Positions 7,253 to 13,488 of a stretch of DNA of 16,184 nucleotides are shown in pieces. Source of the stretch: DASXYU01 sp036502295. GTDB lineage: Bacteria; Actinomycetota; Actinomycetes; Mycobacteriales; Jatrophihabitantaceae. A model generated the notes under the pieces. The model was not told where the DNA came from. It was given only the letters and a program-made list of their open reading frames with translations, and ran no database searches. Within the stretch, counting starts at the first letter, position 1; the number at the start of each line of letters is the position of its first letter. The position numbers and the translations under genes are program-made. The DNA lies in the NCBI GenBank assembly GCA_036502295.1, contig DASXYU010000045.1, positions 1 to 16,184 on the forward strand. Direction: 5' to 3'.

Positions 7253-8338
7253 GTGAAACGTCTCCTCGCCGCACTGCTGCTCATCCTCACCTCGGTGGTC
7301 GTCCCCACCGTCGCGACTGTCACCCTCGCACCTGCGCACGCCGCTTCCGATCTCTGCGGCAACGACCTCGGCGACGACTCGGGGGACGACTCCGGTGACG
7401 ACAGCGCTGGAATCCGCGCCTTCGACGATGTCGATCCGGGAGAGCTCAGCTGCGTCGGTGTCTCCGGCGCGGACGAGGACGGCGAGGTGCTCGCCGGCAA
7501 GACCCTCACCGCCACGATCAACATCGGGGCGATGACGCCGCCGAACGCGGCCACACACGGCTACTGGTGCTACGACGCCCCGAGCGATGACGACTCCTCG
7601 CCGGACGTCTACACGGCGATCTCGGGCGCTGACGGCCCCACGCTCCAGTCCGGCCTGAACACCTCGACCTACGCGCCGCCCGTCTCGGATCGCGGCAGGT
7701 CCGTCGCGTACTGCGTCGACTTCAGCGACCCGGCCTTTACGCCGACGCAGATCGAGTCCGACTCGGTCGATGTCGTCGCGGCATGGGGGTCGAGCGGCAA
7801 GGCGAGCATCATCGGTACTCCGAAGGTCGGGCAGCAACTCTCCGCATCGCTACCGGTCATGACGCCGTCCGAGGATCCGGACCAGACCGACATCCAGTGG
7901 TTCCGAGGCGTCGCGGGGATCGCCGGTGCCGACGGCTTTACCTACACGCTGACGAAGGCGGACGCCGGCAAGAAGATCCACTTCGAGGTGTCGTTCGGCC
8001 TCGATGGCTACGACTCGAAGACCTTCGACTCAGCCCCCGTCGGCCCGGTGAAGAAGGCCGCCAAGACTGACCTCACGCCGGCGATGCCGAAGATCGCTGG
8101 AAGCGCCAAGGTGGGCAAGACGCTCAAGGTCACCCCGGGTCGGTGGAAGCCTACGGGCGTCAGCCTCAGCTACCAGTGGTTCGCCGGCAAGAAGGCGATC
8201 AAGGGCGCAACCAAGTCGTCGTTGAAGCTGACGAAGGCTCAAGTCGGCAAGCGTATGTCGGTCGTGGTCACCGGCAAGAAGGCGAAGTTCACCACGACGA
8301 AGGCGTACGCGGCGCCGACGAAGGCCGTCAAGAAGTAA
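7253..8338 (+). CDS. Exported acidic/Ig-like repeat protein with lysine-rich end
   Basis: 361 residues, GTG start. Signal peptide: KR at 2-3, hydrophobic 4-24, probable cleavage after AHA at residue 30. An acidic segment with three GDDS-like units follows (40-51). Three degenerate Ig-like units can be read: ~75-160 (AGKTLTATI, with Cys106 in YWCYD and Cys154), ~184-262 (IIGTPKVGQQL, IQWF, YTLTKADAGKKI) and ~279-360 (IAGSAKVGKTL, PGRWKP, YQWF, IKGATKSS). The third closely matches the Ig-like unit of the protein encoded at 51-1862. The C terminus is basic (GKKAKFTTTK to AVKK). No sorting motif or membrane anchor is visible. It separates citA from pdxH, two genes that I recall as close divergent neighbours elsewhere, so it may be an insertion. 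Ig-like repeats suggest surface adhesion or structural roles; the specific function is unknown. Confidence 0.85.
   Translation: MKRLLAALLLILTSVVVPTVATVTLAPAHAASDLCGNDLGDDSGDDSGDDSAGIRAFDDVDPGELSCVGVSGADEDGEVLAGKTLTATINIGAMTPPNAATHGYWCYDAPSDDDSSPDVYTAISGADGPTLQSGLNTSTYAPPVSDRGRSVAYCVDFSDPAFTPTQIESDSVDVVAAWGSSGKASIIGTPKVGQQLSASLPVMTPSEDPDQTDIQWFRGVAGIAGADGFTYTLTKADAGKKIHFEVSFGLDGYDSKTFDSAPVGPVKKAAKTDLTPAMPKIAGSAKVGKTLKVTPGRWKPTGVSLSYQWFAGKKAIKGATKSSLKLTKAQVGKRMSVVVTGKKAKFTTTKAYAAPTKAVKK
7370..7405 (+). repeat. Three 12-bp units encoding GDDS acidic repeats
   Basis: Three in-frame 12-bp units encode G-D-D-S, G-D-D-S, G-D-D-S directly after the signal peptide of the exported protein. Third-base differences between units show they are not a very recent expansion. 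The acidic run could bind cations such as Ca2+ or interact with a basic partner; this is inference. Confidence 0.75.
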
Positions 8339-8361
8339 CGCTGACGCGATGATCCTGACGC

Positions 8362-8375
8362 GTCCCTGGCGGGAC
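8362..8375 (+). terminator. Short hairpin between the exported-protein gene and pdxH (weak terminator candidate)
   Basis: GTCCC (8362-8366), loop TGGC, GGGAC (8371-8375): a perfect 5-bp stem with a 4-nt loop, 24 nt after the stop codon. There is no T tract; a GC-rich CCCCGGGG palindrome follows closely. Confidence 0.3.
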
Positions 8376-8406
8376 CACTCGATCACCCCGGGGGCAGAAT
8401 GGCCGG

Positions 8407-9048
8407 GTGACTGACCCCGCCGGCATGCGCCGCTCCTATGAGCGCGGCGAACTGGCGGAGGCGACCGCTCCCGCGCATTGGCTGCCGATCTTCCGGGCAT
8501 GGTTCGACCAGGCCGTCGCCGGACTCAGCGGCGTCGAGGCGAACGCGATGCAGGTGGCCACCATCGACGAGGACGGAAATCCCGCGGTGCGCACCGTCCT
8601 GCTGAAGTCGGTCGATGAGGACGGCGTCGAGTTCTACACGAACTACGACTCGGCCAAGGGCACGCAACTCGCAGCGCATCCCTTCGCCGCCGCCGTCCTC
8701 GCCTGGGTACCGCTTGAGCGACAGGTGCGGATCAGCGGCCCAACGCGACGCGTGTCGCGCGCACGCACCGAGGAGTACTGGAAGACCCGCCCCCGCGGCT
8801 CGCAACTCGGCGCGTGGGCTTCACCGCAGTCGGCCGTCCTCGCCTCGCGCGCCGAACTCGACGCGCGCTACGCCGAGGCCGAGCGCCGTTTCGGAGTGGA
8901 CGACATCCCTGCCCCCGAGCATTGGGGCGGGTTCGTCATCGAAGCGAGGACGGTGGAGTTCTGGCAGGGCCGCACCGATCGATTGCACGACCGCCTTCGC
9001 TACCGCGTGACCCCACACGGCTGGGCGATCGAGAGACTGGCACCGTGA
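8407..9048 (+). CDS. pdxH: Pyridoxamine/pyridoxine 5'-phosphate oxidase
   Basis: 213 residues, GTG start. PdxH is an FMN-dependent cytoplasmic dimer that oxidises PNP or PMP to PLP, with O2 reduced to H2O2. The whole family pattern is present: MRRSYERGEL near the N terminus, RTVLLK, FYTNYDSAKG (FMN phosphate region), RQVRISG, RPRGSQLGAWASPQS, WGGFVIEARTVEFWQGR, RLHDRLRY and the closing IERLAP. Length (about 215) is normal and no key residue looks missing. Actinobacteria generally make PLP with PdxST, so here PdxH probably serves salvage. The start is the only good one, immediately before the TDPAGMRRSYERGEL segment; the upstream hexamer CAGAAT, 6 nt before GTG, could be a weak leaderless -10. 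The stop codon overlaps the start of the MFS gene (GTGA), so both are likely co-transcribed and translationally coupled. Confidence 0.96.
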   Translation: MTDPAGMRRSYERGELAEATAPAHWLPIFRAWFDQAVAGLSGVEANAMQVATIDEDGNPAVRTVLLKSVDEDGVEFYTNYDSAKGTQLAAHPFAAAVLAWVPLERQVRISGPTRRVSRARTEEYWKTRPRGSQLGAWASPQSAVLASRAELDARYAEAERRFGVDDIPAPEHWGGFVIEARTVEFWQGRTDRLHDRLRYRVTPHGWAIERLAP

Positions 9049-10409
9049 CGGACGCTGAGACCTCCGTCGATGCGAGCGCGGAGGCCGGCCCCGGCGTGCC
9101 GGTTGCGCCCCCACTAGCGCAGACACCGCCGTCGCAGGGCGGTCGCATGCTCGGACGGTTCCGCAAGAGCGCTATCGACCTCCGTCCCCTGCGAATCCCG
9201 GCGTTCCGTCGGATGCTGCTCGGACAGGGGACCGCCTTCATCGGCTCGATGCTCACCCAGGTTGCGGTGCCGGTCGAGGTCTACGGCCTCACCAAATCCT
9301 CCTTCGACGTGGGCCTCGTCGGCTTCGTCGGGCTGATTCCGATCGTGGTCTTCGGCCTCTACGGCGGCGCGATCGCCGACGCCGTCGACCGGCGCGTCCT
9401 CAACCTCATCTCCTCGATCGGCGTCTGGGCGGTGACGCTGGGATTGTTGGTGCAGACGCTGCTCGATGTCGGCAGCGTGCCACTGCTGCTCGGACTCGTC
9501 TTCGTGCAGTCGGCGATGTTCGCGGTCGCCTCCTCGGCGCGCGGCGCGGTGATCCCGCGCATCGTGCCGGAGGAGTTGGTCGCTTCGGCGAACACGCTGA
9601 ACTTCACCGTCAGCAATGTCGGCCAGGTACTCGGCCCCCTGCTCGCCGGTGCCCTCGTCACGCTCGACCATGGTTTCGCCTATGCGTATGGAATCGACGC
9701 GCTGTTGTTCACCGCGGCGCTCTACGCATCGCTGCGGTTGCCCTCGATCCCTCCTGATGGCACTGCCTCGCGCGGGAGCATGGCAATGGTCGGCGAGGGG
9801 CTTCGCTTCATCGCGACCCGCCCGGTGCTGGTGATGAGCTTCCTGGTGGACATCGCCGCGATGCTGTTCGCGATGCCTCGCGCGCTCTTCCCTGCCGTCG
9901 CTGACGACCGGTTCGGTGGCAACGTGGGTCCGCTGTACGCCGCGATCGCCATCGGTGCGGTCATCGCGGGCGCCTCGAGCGGTTGGATCAGTCGGGTGCA
10001 CAAGCAAGGGCGTGCGCTCGTCTTCGCGATCATCGGCTGGGGCGTGGCGATTGCGCTCTCCGGCCTCGCCGGGCACTTGTGGCTGGCGGTGATGCTGCTC
10101 GCCGTCGCCGGTGCCGCCGACCTGGTGAGCGCGGTGTATCGACAGACGATCCTGCAGACCTACGCCCCCGATGAGATGCGCGGGCGCATGCAGGGAGTCT
10201 TCGTCGCGGTGGTCGCCGGCGGCCCGCGCCTCGGCGACGTCCGTGCGGGTGGCACGGCCTCGGTGAGTAGCGCGCAGTTCTCCTGGGTCGCCGGCGGCAT
10301 TGCCTGCGCCGTGGTGGTGGCGGTCGGCGGCTACTTCGTCCGTCCCTTCTGGAACTACGACACGCGGGTCGCCCACGCCGAGGACCCTGTCGCGGCCGGG
10401 TCCGCATAA
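9045..10409 (+). CDS. MFS exporter, MFS_3/EntS-like family
   Basis: 454 residues from the GTG at 9045, which overlaps the pdxH stop in a GTGA arrangement; an upstream ATG in the same frame would lie deep inside pdxH and is rejected. A Pro/Ala-rich cytoplasmic N-terminal stretch (~1-45) precedes about twelve hydrophobic helices. MFS motif A is clear between TM2 and TM3 (G108-x-x-x-D112-x-x-D115-R-R). The segment MRGRMQGVFVAVVAGGPRLGDVRAG in the second half is typical of the MFS_3 family (PF05977, transmembrane secretion effector, including enterobactin exporter EntS). The likely role is proton-driven export of a small molecule through the inner membrane; substrate unknown. Coupling to pdxH gives no firm hint, although B6-vitamer export cannot be excluded. 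Its last codons and stop are duplicated 62 bp downstream. Confidence 0.9.
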   Translation: MTDAETSVDASAEAGPGVPVAPPLAQTPPSQGGRMLGRFRKSAIDLRPLRIPAFRRMLLGQGTAFIGSMLTQVAVPVEVYGLTKSSFDVGLVGFVGLIPIVVFGLYGGAIADAVDRRVLNLISSIGVWAVTLGLLVQTLLDVGSVPLLLGLVFVQSAMFAVASSARGAVIPRIVPEELVASANTLNFTVSNVGQVLGPLLAGALVTLDHGFAYAYGIDALLFTAALYASLRLPSIPPDGTASRGSMAMVGEGLRFIATRPVLVMSFLVDIAAMLFAMPRALFPAVADDRFGGNVGPLYAAIAIGAVIAGASSGWISRVHKQGRALVFAIIGWGVAIALSGLAGHLWLAVMLLAVAGAADLVSAVYRQTILQTYAPDEMRGRMQGVFVAVVAGGPRLGDVRAGGTASVSSAQFSWVAGGIACAVVVAVGGYFVRPFWNYDTRVAHAEDPVAAGSA

Positions 10410-10472
10410 GAACCGGAGTAACACTCACTGCCATGCGGATCACGACGACTGTTGCGGCCGGTCCGCATAAGA
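10387..10472 (+). repeat. Duplicated 3' end of the MFS gene, including its stop codon
   Basis: The segment 10387-10411 (end of the MFS coding sequence, TAA stop and two following bases) recurs at 10449-10472 with one substitution and one deleted G. The second copy is not in a gene. A 7-bp element ATGCGGA at 10433-10439 is complementary to TCCGCAT found in both copies (10401-10407 and 10462-10468), so it could pair with either. Confidence 0.8.
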
Positions 10473-10495
10473 GGCTGCTGATCTGCCGCGCCCCG

Positions 10496-10515
10496 TTCGG
10501 TGGTGGTTCACCGGA
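10496..10515 (+). terminator. Hairpin downstream of pdxH-MFS (terminator candidate)
   Basis: CGGTG (10498-10502) pairs with CACCG (10509-10513) around a 6-nt loop; a U-G wobble and a U-A pair (10497 with 10514, 10496 with 10515) extend the stem to 7 bp. Only UU follows, so termination would be weak or Rho-assisted. It is the best candidate in the gap before the first glycosidase gene. Confidence 0.3.
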
Positions 10516-10566
10516 TTCGCAGCTTGCGCAGGGTTCAATCCTTGCGTTGATCTTGATCGGAAACCC

Positions 10567-10573
10567 GGGGGAG
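10567..10573 (+). promoter_or_regulatory. Ribosome-binding site of the first glycosidase gene
   Basis: GGGGGAG directly upstream of the ATG at 10576, with a short spacer. A tandem TTGATC TTGATC (10547-10558) lies just before it and might be a regulator site. The rest of the gap 10410-10575 shows no clear promoter. Confidence 0.5.
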
Positions 10574-10575
10574 CT

Positions 10576-11937
10576 ATGCGACGCTCGCACGTCATCCGAG
10601 GCGGAGCTGTGCTGGCCGCGGCGGCTGTCATCGCCGCCACCTGCCTACCCGCAGGCATGCAGCCGGTCGCTGCGGCGACGCCGAAGCTGAAGCTGGGTGC
10701 CAACTCGCGCCTCGCGCCCGGCGTCTACTACCGCTCGGTGAAGTTCACCAACGGCTCCGGCGCACAACGTGCCTACGTGGTGTCGGCCGATCTCACTGTT
10801 CCTGGGGTGAGCTTCGTGCCCGCCACCTCGACCACGACACCCGGGCGGGTCGGCAGGACGCAGAACGTCACCACCACGGTCACGCAGCAGAAGGCTGTGG
10901 CGGGCATCAACGCCGACCAGTTCGATCCACTGACCGGGATCCCACTCGGTGGCATCATGACCAGCAGCTCGCTGCTGAAGACACCGTTCCTGGTTCGCCG
11001 GGCATCCACGGTTTACGTGCTGCCTGACGGAACGGTGCATGTCGGCACCCTCACCTTCAAGGGCAGCGTGACGCTGGTGAGCCCGTCGGCTACGCCTCCG
11101 TATGACAACCCGTCACCGTCACCGAGCAGCGGCTCGACTGCTACGCCCTCGCCGACGGACTCCTCGTCGCCAACCCCGACCGACTCGACCACGTCGTTGA
11201 CGTTTCCGCTGACCTCGGTCAACACGCCCGCCGACGCCAACGCCGGCAAGCTCACGATGTTCACCTCATCACTGACCAGCGTGAAGTTGAACAAGTGCGT
11301 CACCGCAACCGGCTCGTGGTCTGCTGCCACCAGCACGCTCACGATCTGGGGGCTCTGGGGCAAGTCGACGACGCACGGGCAGCTGGCGTCCACGGACCGC
11401 ACCATCGCCGGCTGCGGCGCCGCCGGCACGTGGCTCTCGACGAATCTCAAGCTCGGCAGCCAGCTCTCCATCAGCTACAGCCTCACCTCGCCCTCCGGCA
11501 CGCCGGTGCAGATGATCTCGAGCGCGGGACTCATCGTGAAGGCGGGCGCGGGCTACAGCGACCCTGCCGCAATCACGACCTTCGGCCTCAACCCGGAGTC
11601 GGCGCTCTGTGTATCGCAGGACGGCAGGCAGGTGAAACTGGTTGCCGTCGACGGGCGCCAGGGCAAGAAGGCGCCGGGAGTGACCATTCCGCAGTTGCGC
11701 GACCTGCTGCTCTCGCTGAAGTGCTATACCGGGGTCGTCCTCGACGGCGGGGGATCGACCTCGCTCGCGGTGAAACCGAGCGGCAAAGCGACGCGCTTGG
11801 TGAATACGCCCTCAGGTTCGGGCAAGGAGCGCCGGGTCCCCGACGTCATCCTCATCAAGTACGCGAAGCCGGGCGCGGCAAAGAAAGCGGCCGCCAAGAA
11901 AGCGGCCGCCAAGAAAGCGGCCGCCAAGAAACGCTGA
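10576..11937 (+). CDS. Exported phosphodiester glycosidase (NAGPA domain) with AAKK tail, paralogue 1
   Basis: 453 residues, ATG start with GGGGGAG upstream. Signal peptide ~1-34 (basic n-region, hydrophobic 11-23, Ala-rich cleavage region). The NAGPA/phosphodiester glycosidase fold (PF09992; eukaryotic member removes GlcNAc from a phosphodiester on mannose-6-phosphate) is recognised by APGVYYRS (47-54), GINADQFD (110-117), NPESALCVS (339-347), VKLVAVDGRQGKKAPGVT (353-370), LDGGGSTSL (389-397), LVNTPS and the VPDVILI ending. A Ser/Thr/Pro-rich insertion (~169-208) interrupts the domain where the downstream paralogue has a Cys-containing loop. Cys241, 280, 345 and 383 are matched in the paralogue, suggesting disulfides outside the cell. 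The C-terminal ~20 residues are AAKK repeats. Bacterial substrates are poorly known; a phosphodiester-linked sugar in an envelope or teichoic-type polymer is plausible but inferred. It is followed by paralogue 2 after 134 bp. Confidence 0.88.
   Translation: MRRSHVIRGGAVLAAAAVIAATCLPAGMQPVAAATPKLKLGANSRLAPGVYYRSVKFTNGSGAQRAYVVSADLTVPGVSFVPATSTTTPGRVGRTQNVTTTVTQQKAVAGINADQFDPLTGIPLGGIMTSSSLLKTPFLVRRASTVYVLPDGTVHVGTLTFKGSVTLVSPSATPPYDNPSPSPSSGSTATPSPTDSSSPTPTDSTTSLTFPLTSVNTPADANAGKLTMFTSSLTSVKLNKCVTATGSWSAATSTLTIWGLWGKSTTHGQLASTDRTIAGCGAAGTWLSTNLKLGSQLSISYSLTSPSGTPVQMISSAGLIVKAGAGYSDPAAITTFGLNPESALCVSQDGRQVKLVAVDGRQGKKAPGVTIPQLRDLLLSLKCYTGVVLDGGGSTSLAVKPSGKATRLVNTPSGSGKERRVPDVILIKYAKPGAAKKAAAKKAAAKKAAAKKR
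11881..11931 (+). repeat. 15-bp tandem repeat encoding the KKAAA tail
   Basis: Three identical in-frame copies of AAGAAAGCGGCCGCC (11881-11895, 11896-11910, 11911-11925) and a partial fourth encode K-K-A-A-A units at the extreme C terminus of paralogue 1. Identity at the base level points to recent slippage expansion. Similar tails occur in actinobacterial HU proteins and histone H1. Confidence 0.9.
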
Positions 11938-11953
11938 GAAGCTCTAAGCAGAA

Positions 11954-11994
11954 TCCCTTTATGAAATAAGGGAGTTGTGGATTAGCTGAACTCC
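11954..11994 (+). promoter_or_regulatory. Two overlapping alternative hairpins between the glycosidase genes
   Basis: TCCCTT (11954-11959) pairs with AAGGGA (11968-11973), loop 8 nt. GGAGTT (11971-11976) pairs with AACTCC (11989-11994), loop 12 nt. The two stems share bases 11971-11973 and so cannot form fully together. The first could be a weak terminator; the switch-like layout is suggestive only. The region is visibly richer in A and T than its surroundings. Confidence 0.25.
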
Positions 11995-12042
11995 AGCGTG
12001 TCGTGTCATGTTTCATGTTCACCGGCCGATCCAATCGTCCGA

Positions 12043-12066
12043 GCTAAATGCCTTAGCAGGACGAGG
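12043..12066 (+). promoter_or_regulatory. Hairpin plus ribosome-binding site before the second glycosidase gene
   Basis: GCTAA (12043-12047), loop ATGCC, TTAGC (12053-12057) lies immediately before AGGACGAGG; GAGG at 12063-12066 is 5 nt from the ATG at 12072 and fixes the start. A 7-bp tandem repeat TCATGTT TCATGTT (12006-12019) lies further upstream. Together they may control expression of paralogue 2; no convincing -35/-10 pair is seen. Confidence 0.4.
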
Positions 12067-12071
12067 ACGGT

Positions 12072-13418
12072 ATGGGGAAGAGTTCGCGGAGGGCCGCTCT
12101 CGTTGCGGCGTTTGTTGCTGTGACGGTCATCTATGCGGGGTTCATCGCTCCGGCAACGGCGGAGTCGGCGAGGGGGGTCGCCCTCGGTTCGGGGGAGAAG
12201 ATCGCGCCGGGGGTCTACGTCCGCTCGCTGAGGTTCAGCAACTCCTCCGGCGTGCAGCGCGCGCACGTGATGAGCGTGGATCTCACCGTTGCGGGGATCT
12301 CCGTCAAACCCGTCGCGGCGTACTCCGGACATCTCACGACGAAGCGGCCGCTCAGTTCGATCGTGGCGTCCCACGGCGCAGTCGGCGGGATCAACACCGA
12401 TCAGTTCGATCTCCGCACCGGTGCTCCGTTCGGCGGGATCATGGCGGCCGGAGCGGTGCTCAAGTCGCCGATTCCTGCGCGTCGTGGATCGACCGTCTAC
12501 GCGCTTGCCGATGGCCGGGTGCGTATCGGCAAGGCGGATTTCGCCGGCAGCATCCTGCTGCTCGACTCACCAAAGGCGCATCAGCGCTGCCTGCTCACCG
12601 CGGGAACGCCGAACCGCCCGTCCTGTACGAACAAGCTGCAGTCGATGAACTCCGTAACTGATGCGCTCGCGGGCAGGCTCACCATCTTCGATTCGGCCCA
12701 GGCGACGGGAAAGCTGCCGCGCAGTGGCTGCACCGTCGTCTACGGCACCTACAGCTCACCGGACTTCACGGTGACGAAGATCCGTCGTAACGCGCGGTCG
12801 TTCGCGGTCGGCGGAAAATCCAACGACCGGGCGCTCGTCGGCTGCGGCAGCAGCGGTATGTGGCTACGCCGTGTCGCGGCCGTGCACAACACGCTCTGGC
12901 TGGAGTACTCGGTGATGGCCAAGGGCCAGCCCGTGACACAGATGTTCTCCAGCGCCGGCCTGCTGCGGCAGAAGGGCAAGCCGGTGAAAGACCCGGCGCG
13001 TATCGCAGTCAGTGGACGCAACCCGGAGAGCATCGTCTGCGTCTCGCGGGACGGTCGGCACCTCAAGCTCATTGCGATCGACGGACGACAGGGTGCGGCG
13101 GCGCCCGGGATAACGATGGGTCAAGCAGTCGGTCTTACCGCGTCACTGCACTGCTGGTCGGCGGCGGTTCTCGATGGGGGCGGCTCCACCACGCTCGTCT
13201 CCCGGCGGCCGAGTCACTCCCCGCACGTCATCAACACGCCGTCAGACGGAGCGCAACGCCCGATCCCGAGTGCCTTGCTCGTCATGTACTCGTCCACGAC
13301 GCACAAGAAGGCGATCGCCGCGTTGAAGAAGGCGGCGAAGAAAAAGACCAAGAAGACGGCAACCAAGAAGACGGCAACCAAGAAGACCAAGAAGACCAAG
13401 AAGACCAAGAAGAAGTAG
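12072..13418 (+). CDS. Exported phosphodiester glycosidase (NAGPA domain) with KKT tail, paralogue 2
   Basis: 448 residues, ATG start with GAGG 5 nt upstream. N-terminal SSRRAALVAAFVAVTV then ATA-E at ~30 is an export signal; the RR pair is only partly Tat-like. The NAGPA domain follows the same order as paralogue 1: APGVYVRS (45-52), GINTDQFD (106-113), NPESIVCVS (317-325), LKLIAIDGRQGAAAPGIT (331-348), LDGGGSTTL (367-375), VINTPSDG, then SALLVMY. The four Cys positions conserved with paralogue 1 are 220, 258, 323 and 361; two extra Cys (173, 185) sit in a loop that paralogue 1 replaces with a Ser/Thr/Pro linker. From ~411 onward the tail is almost pure Lys/Thr/Ala. The pair clearly arose by tandem duplication followed by strong divergence. 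The gene is convergent with the ABC permease gene at 13489. Function is inferred as hydrolysis of a sugar phosphodiester outside the membrane; the substrate is unknown. Confidence 0.88.
   Translation: MGKSSRRAALVAAFVAVTVIYAGFIAPATAESARGVALGSGEKIAPGVYVRSLRFSNSSGVQRAHVMSVDLTVAGISVKPVAAYSGHLTTKRPLSSIVASHGAVGGINTDQFDLRTGAPFGGIMAAGAVLKSPIPARRGSTVYALADGRVRIGKADFAGSILLLDSPKAHQRCLLTAGTPNRPSCTNKLQSMNSVTDALAGRLTIFDSAQATGKLPRSGCTVVYGTYSSPDFTVTKIRRNARSFAVGGKSNDRALVGCGSSGMWLRRVAAVHNTLWLEYSVMAKGQPVTQMFSSAGLLRQKGKPVKDPARIAVSGRNPESIVCVSRDGRHLKLIAIDGRQGAAAPGITMGQAVGLTASLHCWSAAVLDGGGSTTLVSRRPSHSPHVINTPSDGAQRPIPSALLVMYSSTTHKKAIAALKKAAKKKTKKTATKKTATKKTKKTKKTKKK
13350..13415 (+). repeat. Tandem repeats encoding the lysine-rich tail of paralogue 2
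   Basis: Two identical 15-bp units AAGAAGACGGCAACC (13350-13364, 13365-13379) are followed by three identical 9-bp units AAGAAGACC (13380-13406) and AAGAAGAAG before the TAG. They encode KKTAT, KKTAT, then KKT repeats. The unit sequence differs from the tail of paralogue 1, so the two tails expanded independently. Confidence 0.9.
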
Positions 13419-13488
13419 ATCAGGCGGTCTTCGCGCCGTTCAGCGCCGTGCAGTGGCTCTTACACCCGACTAACAGGTCTGGTTCTGC

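Noticed and set aside
8341..8362. Repeat CTGACGCG at 8341-8348 and 8355-8362
   Set aside because: Only 8 bp, 14 bp apart, and not extending into the preceding stop codon; too short to count as a third duplicated gene end.
9114..10424. A 436-codon minus-strand open frame opposite the MFS gene
   Set aside because: Charged, His/Arg/Asp-rich low-complexity translation, opposite a gene with clear membrane helices and MFS motifs.
10433..10690. Possible 85-codon gene starting in the gap after the MFS gene
   Set aside because: It runs over the ribosome-binding site and signal-peptide codons of the first glycosidase in another frame and shows no recognisable features.
11881..11931. Short regular repeats considered as a CRISPR-like or minisatellite array
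   Set aside because: They are contiguous, in frame and encode a protein tail; there are no spacers.
13214..13408. Small very hydrophobic minus-strand frame (Phe/Leu/Val repeats) that looks like a membrane peptide
   Set aside because: It is the reverse complement of the lysine-codon repeat; AAG/AAGACC repeats read as Phe/Leu/Val on the other strand. The same artefact occurs at 11724-11927.
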